Positions 33,166 through 41,351 of a DNA stretch of 64,000 bases are shown here, piece by piece. This stretch comes from Flavobacterium sp. HSC-61S13. GTDB lineage: Bacteria; Bacteroidota; Bacteroidia; Flavobacteriales; Flavobacteriaceae. The notes under the pieces are model-generated. The model was not told the origin of the DNA, did not search any database, and saw nothing but the letters and a program-made list of their open reading frames with translations. The DNA is taken from NCBI RefSeq assembly GCF_024171535.1, contig NZ_JALJZV010000001.1:1-64000 (forward strand), read 5' to 3'. How positions within the stretch are numbered: the first letter of the stretch is position 1; each line of letters opens with the position of its first letter. The position numbers and the translations under genes are program-made.

Positions 33166-35556
33166 TTAATTGCGTAAGGGTTTTCCTTTGGTTAACATAA
33201 ATTGAATGCGCTCTAAGGTTTTACGTTCGCCACAAAGCGATAAAAAGGCCTCACGTTCCAAGTCTAATAAATATTGCTCCGATACTAAAGTAGACTCCGA
33301 TAGATCTCCACCGGCCATGACATAAGCCAATTTATTAGCGATCTTCTTATCGTGTTCAGAGATATAGTGACCAGCCTGCATGCTGTCTGTTCCTACTAAG
33401 AACATTCCCAAGGCTTGTTTTCCCAGTACTTTAATGTCTTTGCGTTTGATCGGTTGGGTATAACCCGCTTGTGCCATTAACAAAGCGTGTTTCTTTGCTT
33501 CAGCGATTTGACGATCACCGTTGACTACCACAACATCTTTTCCTTTTTGAAGTATTCCCAAATCATAAGCTTCGTAGGCAGAAGTCGAAACTTTAGCCAT
33601 GGCGATCGCCATAAAATATTCTTGTAAGACATTGAGTTCAACGTCATTTTTTCTAAAGGTATCCGATGCTCTAAGGGTCATTTCCTTACAACCACCACCG
33701 CCGGGGATTAATCCAACTCCAAATTCAACCAATCCTATATAGGTTTCTGCCGCAGCTACAACCTTATCGGCATGTAAACTTAATTCGCATCCACCGCCCA
33801 ATGCCATAGCATGGGGAGCGGCGATAACGGGAATTCCCGAATAACGAACGCGCATCATGGTGTCTTGAAAAGTTTTAATAGCGATGTTGAGTTCATCGTA
33901 GTCTTGTTCTGCAGCCATCATAAAAATCATGGCGAGGTTGGCGCCTGCAGAGAAATTAGCACCTTGATTTCCAACAACCAGTCCCTGGAAATCGCGTTCT
34001 GCCAAATCGATGGCTTTGTGAATCCCACTGATAACACCTCCGCCGATAGTATTCATTTTAGAATGGAATTCCAAATTGACAATTCCATCTCCCAAATCGA
34101 TCAACGAAGCATCCTTGTTTCCCCAAACTTTATTAGTGTCTCTTAAATTATTCAAGATGATAAAAGAGTCTTGACCTGGAATTTTTTTATACGATTTAGT
34201 CGGAATATCATAATAATAGGTTGCACCGTCTTTTATGGTATAAAAACTATTTATACCCGATTGCAACATGTCTTCGACCCATTTAGAAACGGTTTTGTTT
34301 TCAGCCTTTAATAAACCTATGGCTTTTTCAACACCTATGGCATCCCAAATTTCAAAAGGACCGTTTTCCCATCCAAATCCAGCTTTCATCGCATCGTCGA
34401 TTTTATATAAATCGTCGGTGATTTCGGGAATGCGGTTGGATACATACGAAAACATATCTGAAAAACTCTTGCGATAAAATTCACCTGCTACGTCTTGACC
34501 TTGTACCAATACTTTAAAACGATCAATTGGACGATCTATGGTTTTGGTCAGTTCAAGAGTAGGGAAGGAGGTTTTTTTAGCTTCTCTGTATTCCAGGGTG
34601 TTTAAATCTAACCCCAGTATGGTTTTGTCTACTTTTTTATAAAAACCTTGTTGTGTTTTGCTACCCAACCATTGACGTTCCATCATGGTTTGTATAAAGG
34701 CAGGTAACTTAAATAGTTCGTGCGCTTCGTCTTCTGGACAGTTTTCATACAAACCGTTAGCTACATGTACTAGAGTGTCTAAACCAACAACGTCTACCGT
34801 TCTAAAGGTGGCTGACTTCGGTCGGCCGATAACCGGACCGGTTAATTTGTCTACATCTTCAATGGTTAATTTCAACTCTTGAACCAAGTGAAACAAACTC
34901 ATAATGCCAAAAATACCGATTCGATTTCCGATAAAGGCCGGGGTGTCTTTAGCAACTACAGCGGTTTTACCAAGATACTGTTGTCCGTAGTTATTTAAGA
35001 ACTCTAAAACAGCGGTATCGGTTTTAGGTCCCGGTATGATTTCAAACAATTTTAAGTAACGTGCTGGGTTAAAAAAGTGCGTACCACAAAAATGTCGTTG
35101 AAAATCTTCGCTTCTGCCTTCACTCATAAAATGAATGGGAATTCCTGAAGTATTAGATGTAATTAGGGTTCCCGGCTTGCGGTATTTTTCAATTTGTTCA
35201 AAAACCGATTTCTTAATATCTAATCGCTCCACCACAACTTCTATAATCCAATCAACATCTTTGATTTTAGGTAAATCATCGTCAATATTTCCAGTAGTTA
35301 TTCTGCTAGCAAAGGAAATGTCATAAATAGGAGATGGTTTTGATTTTAAGGCGGTAGTCAAATGCATATTTACATTTCGGTTTCTAACACTCGGATCTTG
35401 TAAGGTCAAACCCTTTTTCTCCTCCTCTGGAGTCAATTCGCGAGGAACGATATCAAGAAGTAAAACTTCCACACCGATATTAGCAAAATGACAAGCAATA
35501 CCAGATCCCATTATACCAGATCCTATTACTGCTATTTTCTTAATTAGTCTTTTCAT
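33166..35556 (-). CDS. fadB: 3-Hydroxyacyl-CoA dehydrogenase / enoyl-CoA hydratase (FadB-type)
   Basis: A 796-residue bifunctional beta-oxidation enzyme. The N-terminal half is the NAD-dependent 3-hydroxyacyl-CoA dehydrogenase (Rossmann GSGIMGSGIACHFANIGVE at residues 12-30, then FCGTHFFNPARYLKLFEIIP and the C-terminal dehydrogenase repeats). The C-terminal ~300 residues are the crotonase domain (GLVVGNQGANFSAGANLAM, MALGGGCELSLHADKVVAAA, LVEFGVGLIPGGGGCKEM). This order is the reverse of E. coli FadB (hydratase first) and is common in Bacteroidota and some other bacteria. The E. coli symbol is used for function only. It follows marR by 95 bp and precedes fadA. Confidence 0.92.
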   Translation of the reverse strand: MKRLIKKIAVIGSGIMGSGIACHFANIGVEVLLLDIVPRELTPEEEKKGLTLQDPSVRNRNVNMHLTTALKSKPSPIYDISFASRITTGNIDDDLPKIKDVDWIIEVVVERLDIKKSVFEQIEKYRKPGTLITSNTSGIPIHFMSEGRSEDFQRHFCGTHFFNPARYLKLFEIIPGPKTDTAVLEFLNNYGQQYLGKTAVVAKDTPAFIGNRIGIFGIMSLFHLVQELKLTIEDVDKLTGPVIGRPKSATFRTVDVVGLDTLVHVANGLYENCPEDEAHELFKLPAFIQTMMERQWLGSKTQQGFYKKVDKTILGLDLNTLEYREAKKTSFPTLELTKTIDRPIDRFKVLVQGQDVAGEFYRKSFSDMFSYVSNRIPEITDDLYKIDDAMKAGFGWENGPFEIWDAIGVEKAIGLLKAENKTVSKWVEDMLQSGINSFYTIKDGATYYYDIPTKSYKKIPGQDSFIILNNLRDTNKVWGNKDASLIDLGDGIVNLEFHSKMNTIGGGVISGIHKAIDLAERDFQGLVVGNQGANFSAGANLAMIFMMAAEQDYDELNIAIKTFQDTMMRVRYSGIPVIAAPHAMALGGGCELSLHADKVVAAAETYIGLVEFGVGLIPGGGGCKEMTLRASDTFRKNDVELNVLQEYFMAIAMAKVSTSAYEAYDLGILQKGKDVVVVNGDRQIAEAKKHALLMAQAGYTQPIKRKDIKVLGKQALGMFLVGTDSMQAGHYISEHDKKIANKLAYVMAGGDLSESTLVSEQYLLDLEREAFLSLCGERKTLERIQFMLTKGKPLRN

Positions 35557-35651
35557 GTTATAAATATTCTTTTTGGTTTCTAAGTTCTTCTATAAATTTA
35601 ACCATTATAAATCAAACTATCGCAGTAGTTATGTTATTTAATGTTAAGCTT

Positions 35652-36095
35652 TTAGTCTTCGGAGTTAAAAATAGCTTTGTTGTTGACTAATTCCGTTATG
35701 GTTTCCGCAACCTCAATAAACGTGTGTATTTTATCTTCTCCTATATGTTGTCTAATCGTTTCATTAAATTTTAAAACCCCTGCTTTGGATAATTCCCTTT
35801 TCTCGAGACCCAGTGGTGTTAATTTGATAATGACTCCACGACCGTCTTTGGGGTTTTTCTTGCGAACGATTAATTTCTTTTCTTCCATGTTTTTTAAAGT
35901 ACGGGTTAAACTTGTCGCTTCCATACCCATACTTGGCCCTAAAGCTGTCGAAGATGTGCCCTTCTCGCGATCGATACTCAACAGCGCAAAGGCAATTGCC
36001 ATAGTGGCATCATATTTACTTGCTTCGTCATTATACATTCTCGCTACAGCTTGCCAAGTGGCTCTAAGGATATAGTCAATCGTTTTTTCTTTCAT
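35652..36095 (-). CDS. MarR-family transcriptional regulator
   Basis: A 147-residue winged-helix regulator of the MarR family. The dimerisation helices flank the recognition helix (GTSSTALGPSMGMEATSLTR, then TLKNMEEKKLIVRKKNPKDG) and the wing (RGVIIKLTPLGLEK). It sits between fadD and fadB in the beta-oxidation block, so it probably represses these genes and responds to acyl-CoA or a fatty acid. That is inference from position. The 30-bp perfect palindrome at 36218-36247, 120 bp upstream of its start, may be its operator or the fadD terminator. Confidence 0.88.
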   Translation of the reverse strand: MKEKTIDYILRATWQAVARMYNDEASKYDATMAIAFALLSIDREKGTSSTALGPSMGMEATSLTRTLKNMEEKKLIVRKKNPKDGRGVIIKLTPLGLEKRELSKAGVLKFNETIRQHIGEDKIHTFIEVAETITELVNNKAIFNSED

Positions 36096-36217
36096 AGTTT
36101 AACTTTGTAATACTACTATTTACTAGATTAGTTAGTCAATAGCGATGCTGATCTTTTTATTGCGTACAGGAACTGTTCTAAAATGACTCTATTTAAAATC
36201 TGAATATCAAATATAAA

Positions 36218-36247
36218 AAAAAATAGTATGCATGCATACTATTTTTT
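36218..36247. promoter_or_regulatory. 30-bp perfect palindrome between fadD and marR (operator and/or terminator)
   Basis: Positions 36218-36247 are a perfect 30-bp palindrome with arms AAAAAATAGTATGCA and TGCATACTATTTTTT. In RNA of the minus strand it forms a hairpin with a U-rich 3' side, 35 bp beyond the fadD stop, so a terminator is possible. In DNA its GTATGCATGCATAC core is a plausible two-fold-symmetric operator for the MarR protein encoded downstream. Sequence alone cannot separate the two roles. Confidence 0.7.
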
Positions 36248-36281
36248 AAAATTATTTTAAAAGGAAAGTTATTGGATCAAA

Positions 36282-38060
36282 TTACTCGCGATAAATTTTA
36301 TCATAAAGTTTTTGATACATCTGTATGATGATTTTACGTCTTAACTTAAGCGTAGGAGTCAATTGGTTGTTGTCAATAGACCAAACGTCAGGAGTTAGTT
36401 CAAATCGTTTAACCTGTTCCCATTTGCCAAATTGTGAATTAAACTTTTCTACTTCTTGCGCGATTCTTTTAATTACCTCAGCATTCGTACTGATTTCTAA
36501 GTCGGTTTTTCCGATATCTAATTTTTTTCTAGAGGCCCACTCTTTGATAAACTCAAAGCTTGGCTGAATCAGCGCAGCAGGCATTTTTTCGCCCTCTCCG
36601 ATAACCATAATTTGTTCGATGAATCGAGATTGTTTCATGATATTTTCTATCATTTGTGGTGCCACATATTTTCCGCCAGAAGTTTTAAACATCTCTTTCT
36701 TGCGATCGGTGATTTTTAAGAAACCGTCTTCGTCTAGAATTCCGATATCGCCCGTGTGGAAGTAACCGTCTTTCATCTCTTCTTGCGTTTTTTCAGGATC
36801 TTTAAAGTACCCCATCATAACATTGGGACCTTTACAGATGATTTCACCGTCTTCGGCAATTTTAACTTCTATATTACTAAGTGGTTTTCCTACAGTGCCT
36901 ATTTTGAAACCGTGATTTCTCATATCATTTACCGCGATAACAGGAGAAGTCTCTGTTAAACCATATCCTTCCATAACGGGAATTCCAGCGGCTGTAAAGA
37001 TTCTGGTTAGTCGCGATTGCAAAGCTGCACTACCTGAAACGAGTAATTTCAATTCTCCACCCAAAGCATCCTGCCACTTGGAGAAGATAAGTTTTTTGGC
37101 GATCCCGAGTTTAAATTCATACCACCAACCGTTTTTCTGATACGGTTCATAGGCAAAGCCCAAATCCATAGCCCAAAAGAATATTCTTTTTTTGATACCT
37201 GTTAGTTGAGTTCCTGTTGCATAAATTTTATCATAGACCTTTTCGAGTAAACGCGGTACCACAGTCATGACTTGGGGTTTCACTTCTTTTAGGTTCTCCG
37301 TCATTTTTTCAATAGACTCCGCATAGTAGATCGAAACGCTATAGTATTGGTATAAATAGATGATCATGCGCTCAAAAACGTGACAGATCGGTAAAAAGCT
37401 TAAAGCTCTAAAGTTGTCTTCATAGTTAAAAGGAACACGCTCGGAGCTTCCGATCACATTGGAAAGTATGTTTTCATGAGAAAGCATAACCCCTTTTGGT
37501 TTACCCGTAGTTCCCGATGTATAAATCAAGGTAGCAAGATCTTTAGATGTTATCGTTGCCATGCATTGTTCTACCTCTGCTTGATTAGAAGTGTCACTAC
37601 CCAATTCAAATAATTCTTTCCAGTTTTTACAACCATTAATTTCGTCAAAGGAATAAATCTCCTTTATATTGGGAAGATCGTGCTTCACTTGAATCAACTT
37701 GTCATAAATCTCTTGATCAGATACAAAACAGTATTCGGCTTCAGAATGCGTTAATATAAAATGATAATCTTCTGGACCAATCGTCGGATAGATAGGAACG
37801 TTTTGTGCGCCAACTTGTAAAACACCAATATCTAAGATACTCCAATCCGTTCTGTTGTTGGAAGAAATTACGGCTATTTTCGTGTTTTTTGCTATACCCA
37901 ATCTCAATAGAGCCCTAGATATAGTATTGGCTTTGGAGATATATTCCTCGGTAGAGGTTTTTACCCATTTCCCATTTGTCTTAGTAACAAAAGCATCAGA
38001 GAGTTTATGTTGTTTTAATTGTAAATAAGGAATATCAAAAAGTCTGGTAGGTGTTGTCAT
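36282..38060 (-). CDS. fadD: Long-chain fatty acid--CoA ligase
   Basis: A 592-residue AMP-forming acyl-CoA synthetase that activates fatty acids for beta-oxidation or lipid synthesis. The P-loop is TLIYTSGTTGKPKGVMLSH, the adenylate motif GYGLTETSPVIA, then YFHTGDIGILDEDGFLKITD and the hinge KKEMFKTSGGKYVAPQMIE. Length and motifs match long-chain ligases (FAA1/FadD type). It is the promoter-proximal gene of the minus-strand fad run, separated from marR by the palindrome at 36218-36247. An inverted repeat at 38084-38112 lies 24 bp before its start. Confidence 0.9.
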   Translation of the reverse strand: MTTPTRLFDIPYLQLKQHKLSDAFVTKTNGKWVKTSTEEYISKANTISRALLRLGIAKNTKIAVISSNNRTDWSILDIGVLQVGAQNVPIYPTIGPEDYHFILTHSEAEYCFVSDQEIYDKLIQVKHDLPNIKEIYSFDEINGCKNWKELFELGSDTSNQAEVEQCMATITSKDLATLIYTSGTTGKPKGVMLSHENILSNVIGSSERVPFNYEDNFRALSFLPICHVFERMIIYLYQYYSVSIYYAESIEKMTENLKEVKPQVMTVVPRLLEKVYDKIYATGTQLTGIKKRIFFWAMDLGFAYEPYQKNGWWYEFKLGIAKKLIFSKWQDALGGELKLLVSGSAALQSRLTRIFTAAGIPVMEGYGLTETSPVIAVNDMRNHGFKIGTVGKPLSNIEVKIAEDGEIICKGPNVMMGYFKDPEKTQEEMKDGYFHTGDIGILDEDGFLKITDRKKEMFKTSGGKYVAPQMIENIMKQSRFIEQIMVIGEGEKMPAALIQPSFEFIKEWASRKKLDIGKTDLEISTNAEVIKRIAQEVEKFNSQFGKWEQVKRFELTPDVWSIDNNQLTPTLKLRRKIIIQMYQKLYDKIYRE

Positions 38061-38083
38061 GATTTTCTAAATTTTAAATGCAA

Positions 38084-38112
38084 AGTAGTGAAAAAAAACC
38101 GATTTCACTACT
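38084..38112. promoter_or_regulatory. 10-bp inverted repeat upstream of fadD
   Basis: Perfect arms AGTAGTGAAA (38084-38093) and TTTCACTACT (38103-38112) around a 9-nt spacer, extendable outward by CAAAG/CTTTG with one bulge. It begins 24 bp upstream of fadD on the minus strand. It could be an operator for a fatty-acid regulator or a leader hairpin. Its sequence does not resemble the palindrome near marR. Confidence 0.55.
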
Positions 38113-38497
38113 CTTTGGTTGCGTTAATGTTGATAAACTACCTAGGTTCGTTAAAAGCAAAAATGAAGTTTATTTCGCTTTGTTTCAGCCGGTATTTTTT
38201 ATAGTGTATTCCAGGATGCTAGGCTAATATAATAAAAATTTGAATAGTGACGAAAATCGGGTACCTGTCATTGTTTAATTTTATGATTTATCAACGCTTA
38301 AAAGTAACTATATTAGTTTTTTGCCGAATTGTAAACGATAGAATTAGGCTCTGTAGTTTGTTTTTTGGGTATATGAGAAGATCGAACTTTTTAACATCGC
38401 CAGCTTAAGTCGTAAAACCAGCTCTTTTAATTTCTTAGAAAACCTTGATAACAGCTTAGTTGAATTGATTTTTATGCCGAACTATACAAGTTTTACT

Positions 38498-38505
38498 TAC
38501 CTTTG
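38498..38505 (+). promoter_or_regulatory. Putative -7 box TACCTTTG
   Basis: A perfect TAnnTTTG 22 bp before the ATG at 38528 of the LTA-synthase-like gene. The longer ORF start (38465) lies upstream of this box, so the box decides the start. Confidence 0.5.
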
Positions 38506-38527
38506 TGTTCCAAATAAAAATACTTAT

Positions 38528-40453
38528 ATGAATAGTGCTAACTTTAGAATTAAAGAGTTGCTGGTATTGGGGTATAGAATATTTCTTGCCTTCTTTTTTT
38601 ACTTTATAGCTCGAACTTTATTTTTTATATACAATTCCGATTTACTGAATGTTTCCTCAGTATCTGAGTTTTTTAAATTAGCTTATTACGGAATCACCTT
38701 TGACCGTACAGCTATATTCTATGTCAATGCGCTGTTTATCTTATTGTCAATTTTACCCTTGTGGATCAATACACAGAAGAGCTTTCAAAAAGTGTTGTTT
38801 TACATCTATTTTGTATTTAACCTGATTGCTTATGCAACCAATTTTATAGATTTTATTTATTATAAATTCATATTCTCGAGAACCACGATGGCGGTAACCG
38901 CTACTTTGGAACACGAATCGAATAAAGGGGTATTGTTGTCGAAGTTTTTAGTGCACTATTGGCATGTATTTGCTCTTTTTATCATTACAGCAGCACTGTG
39001 GATTTTCTTATACAAGTTGGTTAAAATAACCCCAGTAAAGTATAAGTACAACAAGCCTGCTTATTTCGGAGCTTCAGTTGTGATTTTCTTATTAGTAGGA
39101 GTAGGGATGTTGGCGGGTATCCGTGGAGATTTACAAAAGAGTACAAGACCTTTGAATATGATCGATGCCAATCGTTACGTCCAAAAACCGGAACATGCCG
39201 ATCTGATTTTAAATACACCATTCTCATTGATTCGTACTTTCGGAAAAACCAGTTTCCTAAAAGTCTCTTATATGCCAGAGGAGGAAGTAAAGAAATACCT
39301 TAGCTCGCAAAAATTTTATACGAACAACGATCCTTCTAAACCCAATATTGTATTATTTATTACAGAAAGTTTTTCAAGAGAATATATCCAATCGTTTAAT
39401 GAGGATATGAATATTCCCAATTATGTGGGATACGCGCCATTTATCGATTCCTTAGCGCAACACAGTTTGTATTTTACCAATGCATTTGCCAACGGTAGTA
39501 AGTCGATTCACGGAGTGTCTTCTGTCATTGCGGGTATACCATCGTTTAAAGATGCTTTTACCTCATCGCCCTATCCAAAACAAAAAATAGAGTCTTTGGT
39601 TTCTACCTTGAAAAGCGAGGGATATGATACCTCATTCTTTCATGGAGCAGCTAATGGATCTATGGGCTTTTTGGGCTTTTCAAACATTTTGGGCTACGAC
39701 CACTATTACGGTAGAACAGAATTTAATAACGACGAGGAATTTGATGGTGTTTGGGGAATCTGGGATGAGCCTTTCTTTCAATTTGTCAAACAAACTTTAG
39801 ATAAGAAAGATCAACCTTTTTTCAGTACTATTTTTACGGTTTCATCCCATGAACCGTATAGCGTTCCAGAGAAGTATAAAGGTAAATTCCCAAAGGGAAC
39901 ACAGCCGATTCATCAAACGATTGGATATACGGATTATTCGTTTAAAAAATTCTTTGAAGTGGCTAGTAAGGAGCCTTGGTTTAAAAACACCATTTTTATT
40001 ATTACAGCTGATCATACCAATCAGATCGAATACAAAGAATACACGAAGGTAATTAATAGAAGTGCCGTGCCGATCTTGATCTATACACCAGACGGGCGTT
40101 TACAAGGCAAGAGAACAGAGCTGGCCCAACAGATTGATATTTACCCTACCGTTTTAGATTTAATCGGTTACAACAAGCCATTTAGAAGCTGGGGTAGGAG
40201 TTTAGTAGGCGATGATCAAGTAGTGCCTTTTACGGTGAATTATATTGCAAACCAATACAATTTCCAACGAGGAAATTATATTTGCACTTTCGACGGACAA
40301 AAGGTAACGGGTTTTTATGATATCCATGATAAGGGCTTGGAACATAACTTAATCGCTCAAAAGAATGCGGAGATGGAGTCTTTAGAAAAAGCTTGTAAGG
40401 CGTTTTTACAGGATTATTTTAATCGAATTATCGACCGAAAATTAGATAAATAA
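38528..40453 (+). CDS. LTA synthase-like sulfatase-fold enzyme (phospho-transferase)
   Basis: A 641-residue membrane enzyme. Five helices occupy the first ~190 residues (LGYRIFLAFFFYFIARTLFF and others). A periplasmic alkaline-phosphatase-superfamily domain follows: metal-binding Glu in VLFITESFSREYI, the nucleophile region NGSKSIHGVSSVIAGIPSF, ADHT near the C-terminal side (IITADHTNQIEYK). The family includes LtaS and periplasmic phosphoglycerol/phosphoethanolamine transferases. In a Gram-negative flavobacterium the acceptor is more likely a glycan or lipid A than lipoteichoic acid (inference). Single gene with its own promoter and terminator. Start chosen from the promoter box at 38498-38505. 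Confidence 0.85.
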   Translation: MNSANFRIKELLVLGYRIFLAFFFYFIARTLFFIYNSDLLNVSSVSEFFKLAYYGITFDRTAIFYVNALFILLSILPLWINTQKSFQKVLFYIYFVFNLIAYATNFIDFIYYKFIFSRTTMAVTATLEHESNKGVLLSKFLVHYWHVFALFIITAALWIFLYKLVKITPVKYKYNKPAYFGASVVIFLLVGVGMLAGIRGDLQKSTRPLNMIDANRYVQKPEHADLILNTPFSLIRTFGKTSFLKVSYMPEEEVKKYLSSQKFYTNNDPSKPNIVLFITESFSREYIQSFNEDMNIPNYVGYAPFIDSLAQHSLYFTNAFANGSKSIHGVSSVIAGIPSFKDAFTSSPYPKQKIESLVSTLKSEGYDTSFFHGAANGSMGFLGFSNILGYDHYYGRTEFNNDEEFDGVWGIWDEPFFQFVKQTLDKKDQPFFSTIFTVSSHEPYSVPEKYKGKFPKGTQPIHQTIGYTDYSFKKFFEVASKEPWFKNTIFIITADHTNQIEYKEYTKVINRSAVPILIYTPDGRLQGKRTELAQQIDIYPTVLDLIGYNKPFRSWGRSLVGDDQVVPFTVNYIANQYNFQRGNYICTFDGQKVTGFYDIHDKGLEHNLIAQKNAEMESLEKACKAFLQDYFNRIIDRKLDK

Positions 40454-40494
40454 GAGATAAGTACGGGGTTGAAACCGTGCTTAGTACTGATAAA

Positions 40495-40527
40495 AAAAAG
40501 CCCTATTATAGGGCTTTTTATTTTTTT
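40495..40527. terminator. Bidirectional terminator between LTA-synthase-like and LOG genes
   Basis: Stem AAAAAGCCCTAT (40495-40506) with ATAGGGCTTTTT (40508-40519), preceded by As and followed by Ts, so it serves both convergent genes. Confidence 0.9.
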
Positions 40528-41248
40528 AAAAATTGGGACTTAAATTGTATTTCTTATAGAAATTATCTAGTGCTTCAACAACTTGATCCGGATCGTCAAC
40601 GATTTTGATCAGGTTGAGGTCTTCCGCATTGATATTGCTGTATTTTTCTAACATAACCGATTTGATCCATTCAAAAAGTCCTGTCCAAAATTCACTACCG
40701 ACCAAGATAATGGGAAACTTACCGATTTTCTTCGTTTGAATCAGTGTGATGGCTTCAAACAATTCGTCCAAAGTACCAAATCCACCCGGCATCACTACAA
40801 AGCCTTGAGAGTATTTGACAAACATGACTTTTCGTACAAAGAAATAATCGAATTGCAGGTTTTTGTCCACATCAATATAAGGGTTGAAGTGCTGTTCAAA
40901 CGGCAATTCTATATTTAGACCAACAGAGATTCCACCACCAAGATGTGCGCCTTTGTTACCAGCTTCCATGATGCCGGGTCCGCCACCAGTGATAACTCCA
41001 TATCCAGCTTTACTAATTTTATAAGCGATCTTTTCCGCAAGACCGTAATATTTGTCTTCCGGTTTTGTTCTGGCCGATCCAAAAATGGAGACGCAAGGAC
41101 CAATACGCCCCATTTTTTCATATCCATTAACAAATTCAGACATTATTTTAAAAATGGCCCAAGAATCATTGCTTTTGATTTCGTTCCAGTTCTTTTGTTT
41201 TAAGGTGTGTGTGATTTTTTCTTCTTCGTTTTCAAATTCTACGTTCAT
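40526..41248 (-). CDS. LOG family protein (TIGR00730-type)
   Basis: A 240-residue Rossmann-like protein of the LOG/TIGR00730 family, related to enzymes that release free cytokinin bases or act on nucleoside 5'-monophosphates. The diagnostic motif PGGFGTLDE is present (PGGxGTxxE), together with GVITGGGPGIMEAGNKGAH for substrate binding. The bacterial physiological substrate is unclear. It lies alone between a terminator and uvrA, and the conserved acidic/basic pair needed for catalysis is present in the motif (Glu in TLDE). Confidence 0.9.
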   Translation of the reverse strand: MNVEFENEEEKITHTLKQKNWNEIKSNDSWAIFKIMSEFVNGYEKMGRIGPCVSIFGSARTKPEDKYYGLAEKIAYKISKAGYGVITGGGPGIMEAGNKGAHLGGGISVGLNIELPFEQHFNPYIDVDKNLQFDYFFVRKVMFVKYSQGFVVMPGGFGTLDELFEAITLIQTKKIGKFPIILVGSEFWTGLFEWIKSVMLEKYSNINAEDLNLIKIVDDPDQVVEALDNFYKKYNLSPNF

Positions 41249-41351
41249 ATACAGGTATTATTTGTTTTAAAAGCGTGTATAAGTCAATCCAAGTCGATGG
41301 GAGTCTTAAAAACGAGCATCGACTTCGATAATTTTATATTCCTTTTTTTGA

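Larger units (their letters stand above)
38061..38527. other. Divergent intergenic region between fadD and the LTA-synthase-like gene
   Basis: About 470 bp. It holds the inverted repeat at 38084-38112 near fadD and the TACCTTTG box at 38498-38505 near the LTA-synthase-like gene. I see no gene or further repeat in the middle. Confidence 0.5.

Noticed and set aside
35677..36075. 132-codon plus-strand ORF over the MarR gene
   Set aside because: Antisense to a clear winged-helix regulator; no independent features.
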